The notes below the pieces were generated by a model that saw only the letters and a list, made by a program, of their open reading frames with translations, did not search any database and was not told where the DNA came from. A DNA stretch of 5,930 nucleotides from assembly GCA_002049785.1 (NCBI GenBank), contig MUKB01000074.1:1-5930 (forward strand). The letters run 5' to 3'. Positions 1 through 3,750 of this stretch are shown in pieces. This DNA is from Caldifarciminota bacterium 4484_100. Its GTDB lineage: Bacteria; Hydrothermota; Tepidihabitantia; SM23-42. How positions within the stretch are numbered: position 1 is the stretch's first letter; each line of letters starts with the position of its first letter. Position numbers and translations under genes: made by a program.

Positions 1-344
1 ACTATTGCAAGACCGATTATAATTACATAACCGGCCGCCCGATGATTGTCAGGGATGGTGTGGAAAAACCAGACAAAGAATGTGCCTACAGCCGCGAGGA
101 ATTCACCGATAATGATCAGGGTGCGGCGGGATTGATATCGGTCGGATATCCGGCCCCAGACAAAGGTCTGGAAAAGCACATTCAACACCATCGGGAGTGT
201 GGTAAAGAGAGTAGTTTCGGTTACACTCAGGCCGAGATAGAACCTCAAATATATCGAAAGATAACTGTAGAAGAGACCGCGCCTGAACATCGCTAAGGTC
301 TGGAACGATGAAATATTCAGGAATATTCTGTTAATCCTGGGCAT
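1..344 (-). CDS. Major facilitator superfamily (MFS) transporter, N-terminal part (cut by window edge)
   Basis: The first 114 codons of an integral inner-membrane transporter are present; the rest lies beyond base 1. Hydrophobic stretches at about residues 17-38, 44-63, 74-95 and from 103 fit transmembrane helices 1 to 4. Between helices 2 and 3, at residues 63-74, sits WGRISDRYQSRR. This matches MFS motif A (G-x-L-a-D-r-x-G-r-r), with the key Asp-Arg pair at D68-R69. The start is fixed: the codon directly before the ATG at 344 is the TAG of the upstream peptidase gene, so the intergenic distance is zero. No Shine-Dalgarno sequence is visible, which suggests termination-reinitiation coupling. 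It is the third gene of the aldolase-peptidase-transporter operon. The substrate cannot be read from this fragment; export or import of amino acids or peptides is only a guess from the neighbours. Confidence 0.85.
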   Translation of the reverse strand, partial: MPRINRIFLNISSFQTLAMFRRGLFYSYLSIYLRFYLGLSVTETTLFTTLPMVLNVLFQTFVWGRISDRYQSRRTLIIIGEFLAAVGTFFVWFFHTIPDNHRAAGYVIIIGLAI

Positions 345-1424
345 CTATATTATATTGATACCCCGGGAAAATTTTGTGAGACTCTCTACACCCTCTTCAG
401 TAACTACTACACTATCCTCAATCCTGACACCTCCTCGGTCCGGAAGGTAGATTCCAGGTTCAATGGTGAAGGCCATTCCCTGTTCTAATTTAACCAGATT
501 ATTTTCGACAATATATGGTTCTTCATGGACCTCAAGCCCGATGCCGTGTCCGGTGCGGTGGATAAAATAATCTCTGTATCCCTGCTGGTCAATATAACTG
601 CGCGCCAGGGTATCGACCTCACCTGCGGTCATCCCGGGGACTGTTTTAGTTCGCGCCCTGCGCTGGGCAATCATTACAGTTTTATAGACTTCAAGAAGCT
701 GGGGGTCTGGTCTACCCACAAAGAATGTCCGCGTAATATCTGCAACATAAGAGTTGTAATAGACCACAAGATCAATCCAGACAAGGTCTCCCTCTCTTAT
801 AATGCGATCTGTGGTTCGTGCATGGGGAAGCGCGGTCCTTGGGCCTGATGCGACCGCGGCAAAACCATCAGCCCTTCTACTTTTCACGACTTCGCTGATT
901 ACCCCTTCTATCCTCGACTCTGTAACCCCGGGTCTAATCTCATTCCGGGCCTGGGCCATTGCACGGTCTGCAATATATGCACTCTTTCTCAGCTGTCTTA
1001 TCTCTTCTGGACATTTTCTGATTCGTAACTTTTTTATTGTATCACTCAAATCGATTATCTGCAGCTTTGGTACCGCCTGTTTTAACCACTCCAGTTCCCA
1101 GAGTTTCATATACTTGAATTCCACCCCTATCTTTTTAATTGAATATCTTTTCAATGCCTGTTTTATTGCAGAAAGTGGACCCTGATCATCCCGATAAGAA
1201 AATACCGTATCCAATTCAATCGTTGACCTGAACCTCCCTATTTCAAAGGAAGGTGCAATCATAAAGGTTCTTGCGGATGGAAGGACTCCAAACAGGAAAA
1301 GACGTTCTGAACCGCTCACCTTAAGTCCGGTGAGATAATATAGGTTCACACCAGGCACAAAAAAGAGGCAATCGATCCCTGTGGATTCTCTTCTCAATTT
1401 CTGTAATCGTTCCTGGTAATCCAT
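345..1424 (-). CDS. M24 family metallopeptidase, Xaa-Pro aminopeptidase/Xaa-Pro dipeptidase-like
   Basis: A predicted cytoplasmic enzyme that cleaves the bond before proline in peptides or dipeptides, using two metal ions (usually Mn or Co in this family). From the ATG at 1424 it has 359 residues, the normal length for bacterial short PepQ/PepP-like enzymes. Residues about 1-130 form the creatinase-like N-terminal domain, and 138-359 the pita-bread catalytic domain. All five metal ligands are visible: D218 in WIDLVV, D229 in ADITRTF, H293 in RTGHGIGLEVHEEP, E322 in FTIEPGIY and E336 in GVRIEDSVV. The conserved H201, H300 and R334 are also present, so it should be active. An in-frame TTG at 1430 would add two residues. 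I prefer the ATG, since neither has a Shine-Dalgarno site. It lies 20 bases after the threonine aldolase stop and abuts the transporter start. Aminopeptidase versus dipeptidase specificity cannot be decided from sequence. Confidence 0.93.
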   Translation of the reverse strand: MDYQERLQKLRRESTGIDCLFFVPGVNLYYLTGLKVSGSERLFLFGVLPSARTFMIAPSFEIGRFRSTIELDTVFSYRDDQGPLSAIKQALKRYSIKKIGVEFKYMKLWELEWLKQAVPKLQIIDLSDTIKKLRIRKCPEEIRQLRKSAYIADRAMAQARNEIRPGVTESRIEGVISEVVKSRRADGFAAVASGPRTALPHARTTDRIIREGDLVWIDLVVYYNSYVADITRTFFVGRPDPQLLEVYKTVMIAQRRARTKTVPGMTAGEVDTLARSYIDQQGYRDYFIHRTGHGIGLEVHEEPYIVENNLVKLEQGMAFTIEPGIYLPDRGGVRIEDSVVVTEEGVESLTKFSRGINII

Positions 1425-1444
1425 TTTCAATAAATTTTAAATGT

Positions 1445-2494
1445 CTATCTTTTGAATAACTCGTTGGTTACTTGAGTCAATTTTTCCAGGACATAACTGA
1501 CATCCTCTTCTTCAATTCCATAATGGGTGACCATACGAAACCGGCGCGTCCCGGTGCGTAAGAATCTCACCCCTTGATTATCAAGAGACTTTACAAATTG
1601 GTCCGGTTCAACCCCGTCTATATCCAATTCAAAATAGATAATATTTGTCTTCACCCTTTCTAAATCGAGTTTTAGCCCGGGAATCTTCACAATCCCTTCA
1701 GCAAGCCTACGGGCATTCTTATGATCCTCAGCCAACCGGGTAACCATCTGTTTGATGCTGATGATGCCGGGTCCGGCGATAATCCCGGCCTGGCGCATCC
1801 CACCACCCAGTACCTTACGATTGCGTCGGGCCTCAGCGATGAAATCACGATCTCCACACACTACAGAACCGACCGGTGCAGCAAGGCCCTTTGAGAGACA
1901 GAATGTGACAGAATCTGCATATTGCGTAAATTTCTTTACATCCTGTTTCAGGGCCACCGCGGCATTAAATAGCCTGGCGCCATCAAGATGAACAAAAAGA
2001 TTATGTCTGCGTGCAAGATTGAAGACCTCAGTCATATATTCTACTGACAAAGGTGCCCCATAACAGTAGTTATGCGTATTTTCCAAACAGATTACCCGGG
2101 TTCTGGGCCAGTGGAGGTTTTTACCCCGGATTGCGGATTCAATATCCTCTATTCTCATTGTGCCGTCATCCTGATTTTTTACGGTATGGGGATGGATTCC
2201 ACCAAGTGCCGAGACTCCACCCGCCTCATTGAGAAATATATGGGACTTATCCCCGAGGATTATCTCATCCCCCCTTTGACAATGGGTGAGCATACATACG
2301 AGGTTTCCCATAGTTCCACTCACCACAAGCATTGCCGACTCCTTACCCATCAGTTCCGCTGAGACCCTCTCCAGCTCATTCACTGTAGGGTCTTCACCAA
2401 AGACATCATCACCCAGCTCGGCTTCAAACATCGCCCGCCTCATCTGGGGGCTCGGCAGGGTGACTGTATCACTCCTCAAATCAACGACCTTCAT
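1445..2494 (-). CDS. ltaE: Low-specificity L-threonine aldolase (PLP-dependent, fold type I)
   Basis: A cytoplasmic enzyme predicted to split L-threonine or L-allo-threonine into glycine and acetaldehyde. It is read as 349 residues, typical of the family. Signatures in order: VDLRSDTVT at 4-12, GDDVFGEDPTVN at 28-39, SGTMGN at 59-64 (cofactor phosphate region), H85 (the His expected to stack on PLP), HLDGAR at 169-174 with D171 facing the pyridine nitrogen, CLSKGLAAPVGS with the Schiff-base lysine K202, GGGMRQAG at 230-237 and RMVTH at 320-324. Three tandem ATGs (2500, 2497, 2494) follow a strong AAGGAG. The third has an 8-base spacing and puts the start right before the family's usual N-terminus, so I chose it. 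A TTG at 2515 would extend the frame by seven residues but lies upstream of the predicted transcription start. It is the first gene of the minus-strand operon. Confidence 0.95.
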   Translation of the reverse strand: MKVVDLRSDTVTLPSPQMRRAMFEAELGDDVFGEDPTVNELERVSAELMGKESAMLVVSGTMGNLVCMLTHCQRGDEIILGDKSHIFLNEAGGVSALGGIHPHTVKNQDDGTMRIEDIESAIRGKNLHWPRTRVICLENTHNYCYGAPLSVEYMTEVFNLARRHNLFVHLDGARLFNAAVALKQDVKKFTQYADSVTFCLSKGLAAPVGSVVCGDRDFIAEARRNRKVLGGGMRQAGIIAGPGIISIKQMVTRLAEDHKNARRLAEGIVKIPGLKLDLERVKTNIIYFELDIDGVEPDQFVKSLDNQGVRFLRTGTRRFRMVTHYGIEEEDVSYVLEKLTQVTNELFKR

Positions 2495-2502
2495 CATCAT
2501 TT

Positions 2503-2508
2503 CTCCTT
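2503..2508 (-). promoter_or_regulatory. Strong Shine-Dalgarno site (AAGGAG) of threonine aldolase
   Basis: On the minus strand AAGGAG is followed by AA and then ATGATGATG. Spacings to the three ATGs are 2, 5 and 8 bases. Only the last, or perhaps the middle one, suits initiation, which decides the start of the aldolase. It is the clearest ribosome binding site in the window. Confidence 0.8.
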
Positions 2509-2518
2509 CAAGCAATTA

Positions 2519-2547
2519 AGTCTACTCATTAATGCCTGACCTGTCAA
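2519..2547 (-). promoter_or_regulatory. Sigma-70-type promoter of the aldolase-peptidase-transporter operon
   Basis: The minus strand shows TTGACA (2547-2542), a 17-base spacer and TAGACT (2524-2519, four of six consensus bases). The expected transcription start is near 2512, giving a leader of only about 18 bases that holds the AAGGAG site. Its -35 box faces the -35 box of the plus-strand promoter 22 bases away, so the two promoters are back to back and a single regulator bound between them could affect both. Confidence 0.65.
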
Positions 2548-2570
2548 GTGCTGAACTTTTAAAATTAAGC

Positions 2571-2599
2571 TTGACTATAAAGAGATTGTAAAGTATAAT
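2571..2599 (+). promoter_or_regulatory. Near-consensus sigma-70-type promoter of the AT-rich cassette
   Basis: TTGACT (2571-2576), a 17-base spacer and a perfect TATAAT (2594-2599) form the best promoter in the window. Transcription is expected to start at about 2605-2606, on top of the ATG at 2605. The DNA between this and the divergent promoter contains the palindrome TTTTAAAA (2557-2564). The two opposed -35 boxes themselves form a 6-bp inverted repeat, GTCAAG (2543-2548) and CTTGAC (2570-2575), which could serve as an operator or be merely a result of the -35 consensus. Confidence 0.75.
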
Positions 2600-2604
2600 A
2601 AACT

Positions 2605-2688
2605 ATGAATACCAATATTCGTTATGTTGGGGTGAACTATCTACAGTTAAGAACAAAACGATATTTAAAGGTTGGAAGAGTAAAATGA
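2605..2688 (+). CDS. Possible 27-residue leaderless small ORF ahead of the cassette
   Basis: A 27-codon frame begins MNTNIRYVGVNYLQ and ends KVGRVK. Its TGA overlaps the ATG of the following gene by the ATGA pattern. The ATG lies within a base of the transcription start predicted from the -10 box, and there is no Shine-Dalgarno site, so it could be translated as a leaderless leader peptide coupled to the next gene. The product is basic, with five Arg and three Lys. It resembles nothing I recognise, and an ORF this short can occur by chance in AT-rich DNA. The alternative is that this stretch is simply an 80-base 5' untranslated leader. Confidence 0.25.
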   Translation: MNTNIRYVGVNYLQLRTKRYLKVGRVK

Positions 2689-2930
2689 AGGGCGTTAAGA
2701 AATATAAAACATTTTTGGAAGCAAGGTTGGATATGTATCGTGAGATGTGGGAAAGGGGATTTCAGAAAGAAAGGGTAGCGAAGTTTCTGAGAGACTTTGA
2801 GGCATCTATTAAGAGATTTAATCTTCCAGCAAGCAAAGTATTATATCCCCCGGGTATCTACCTTTTTAAATCATTTGAAAATGCCCGGAATGATCTGAAA
2901 AAGCGGATAAAAAAGAATGATAACCCTTGA
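2685..2930 (+). CDS. Small basic hypothetical protein (81 residues), partner of the nucleotidyltransferase
   Basis: I do not recognise this protein. It is short, strongly basic and rich in charged residues. Residues about 5-45 look like two long amphipathic helices (dense E/R/K with spaced L, M, F, W). A proline/glycine break, LYPPGIYL, follows at 53-60, and then a second helical, lysine-rich tail at 62-78. There is no signal peptide, membrane segment, Cys/His metal site or clear helix-turn-helix. It contains no histidine, which rules out the HEPN R-x4-6-H motif of classical nucleotidyltransferase partners. GGAAGAG ends 4 bases before the ATG and can act as its ribosome binding site. Its last 14 bases overlap the nucleotidyltransferase gene, so the two are co-translated. 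By position it could be an antitoxin, substrate adaptor or subunit of that enzyme; this is inference. Codon use is AT-rich like its partner and unlike the left operon. Confidence 0.72.
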   Translation: MKGVKKYKTFLEARLDMYREMWERGFQKERVAKFLRDFEASIKRFNLPASKVLYPPGIYLFKSFENARNDLKKRIKKNDNP

Positions 2931-3396
2931 GAAACTATCTTCTTTCTGCGATGTTTTAAACAAAAATGGAGTTAAATATATCCTTATTGGAGGTTGTGCA
3001 GTTATTCTTCATGGATTAGAAAGACCTACATACGATATCGATTTTCTTATTAAGGATTCAGAAGAAAATGTTGAGAAGTTAAAGAAATCTTTGCTCTCTT
3101 ACTTAAAGGAAGACGAGATAGAAGATATAAACCTGGAGGTGCTCAAAGAATATAAGGTGGTAAGAGTTGGCCTTGGTGATTATTATGTTGATTTGATAAC
3201 GAAAATTGCAGACATTGATTACGAAGTAGCCAATAAAGATAAATATATTGAGAAGATAGATAATGTTGAAATTCCCGTGGCAGGGCTGGATACGATGATA
3301 GAATTAAAAAAGGGATACAGGAAAATTGATAAAAAAGACAGAATATTCCTTGAAGGGAAAAAAGAATATTTAAAACAAAACAAGAGGCAAAAATAG
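2917..3396 (+). CDS. Nucleotidyltransferase-fold protein (minimal NTase / AbiEii-like, possible toxin)
   Basis: 159 residues with the pol-beta-type nucleotidyltransferase signature. YILIGGCAVILHGLERPTYD at 21-40 carries the double glycine G25-G26 and the typical H-G...R-x-T spacing. The metal-binding pair is D40 and D42 in DIDFLI. A third acidic residue, D92 in YYVDLI, sits on a later strand as expected. The C-terminal part (about 122-152: GLDTMIELKKGYRKIDKKDRIFL shortened to its pattern L-x-x-K...R-K-x-D-x-x-D) matches the 'K...R.KD..D...L' helix common to such proteins. Enzymes of this fold move a nucleotide from NTP to RNA, protein or small molecule. Relatives act as type IV or MNT-type toxin-antitoxin components, but stand-alone housekeeping-like copies also exist. 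It overlaps the upstream small gene by 14 bases and has only a weak ribosome site, so translation is probably coupled. The G+C content of about one third contrasts with the left operon and suggests horizontal acquisition. The fold is well supported; the biological role is not. Confidence 0.85.
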   Translation: MITLEKLSSFCDVLNKNGVKYILIGGCAVILHGLERPTYDIDFLIKDSEENVEKLKKSLLSYLKEDEIEDINLEVLKEYKVVRVGLGDYYVDLITKIADIDYEVANKDKYIEKIDNVEIPVAGLDTMIELKKGYRKIDKKDRIFLEGKKEYLKQNKRQK

Positions 3397-3450
3397 GTGT
3401 CTTCAATTTTCTGTTCAAATCTGCCTGCAGGGAATATTTTCACCAGCCTC

Positions 3451-3570
3451 CTACAGGACGGGATGTTTCTTGGCTACAACATTAACTAACACGCCGTCCC
3501 GGACTGTGCGGTTTGGTATGGATGGATGACATTCGTATGTTATGAAGTCATAGCCGATTGTTATAAACAT
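3451..3570 (-). other. Possible decayed coding remnant or dispersed repeat on the minus strand
   Basis: A 39-codon minus-strand frame starts at ATG 3570. It contains YECHPSIPNRTVRDGVLVNV and ends KKHPVL at an amber codon (3453-3451). After the TAG the same frame stays open for 11 more codons (EAGENIPCRQI) to a TGA. Composition is protein-like and GC-richer than the flanks, but there is no ribosome site and no family I can name. It may be the degraded end of a gene, a repeat element copied around the genome, or chance. Confidence 0.15.
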
Positions 3571-3716
3571 AAACTTCAGGGATGATAAAGAAAAATAGGA
3601 AGACCTTGGTGTTCCTGAAGAAATTTACTACATTACTGCAAAACTATAGGAAGATAGTATTCCAACGACATTCTAAAAATTCTGTCGAATCAATTAAACA
3701 AATTTCTATTTTTCTA

Positions 3717-3744
3717 TTGACAAGATTAAAAAGTTGCATACACT
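3717..3744 (+). promoter_or_regulatory. Sigma-70-type promoter giving a leaderless kinase mRNA
   Basis: A perfect TTGACA (3717-3722), a 16-base spacer and TACACT (3739-3744, four of six consensus bases). Counting from the -10 box, +1 falls at 3751, the A of the kinase ATG. An in-frame TAA at 3727-3729 excludes an upstream start, and no purine-rich ribosome site lies before the ATG. Confidence 0.6.
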
Positions 3745-3750
3745 AACTTT

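Larger units (their letters stand above)
3397..3750 (+). other. 354-base intergenic region with a GC-richer patch
   Basis: No convincing intact gene is seen. Bases 3421-3530 are about 52% G+C, standing out from the AT-rich cassette before and the AT-rich 3540-3720 stretch after. This patch holds the palindrome CCTGCAGG (3424-3431) and a possible long-range stem GGACGG (3456-3461) with CCGTCC (3494-3499). A 7-bp inverted repeat, CTTCAGG (3574-3580) and CCTGAAG (3614-3620), lies further right with a 33-base loop. Neither stem has a following T-run, so I cannot name a terminator for the cassette. The final 34 bases hold the kinase promoter. Confidence 0.6.

Noticed and set aside
42..296. Plus-strand 84-codon open frame
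   Set aside because: It lies antisense within the transporter gene, whose minus-strand translation has clear transmembrane segments and MFS motif A.
525..1185. Two overlapping plus-strand open frames (525-848, 802-1185)
   Set aside because: Both are antisense to the M24 peptidase, which carries all five metal ligands.
1752..2519. Plus-strand open frames inside the aldolase region
   Set aside because: They are shadows of the threonine aldolase, which is intact with its PLP lysine.
2685..2930. 81-residue protein as a HEPN-type antitoxin
   Set aside because: It has no histidine, so the R-x4-6-H motif is absent.
3143..3443. Minus-strand open frames of 91 and 74 codons
   Set aside because: They are antisense to the nucleotidyltransferase, are Phe/Leu/Ser-rich as expected from reading an AT-rich gene backwards, and have no ribosome site.
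3574..3620. 7-bp inverted repeat as a rho-independent terminator
   Set aside because: The loop is 33 bases, the stem is short and no T-run follows.
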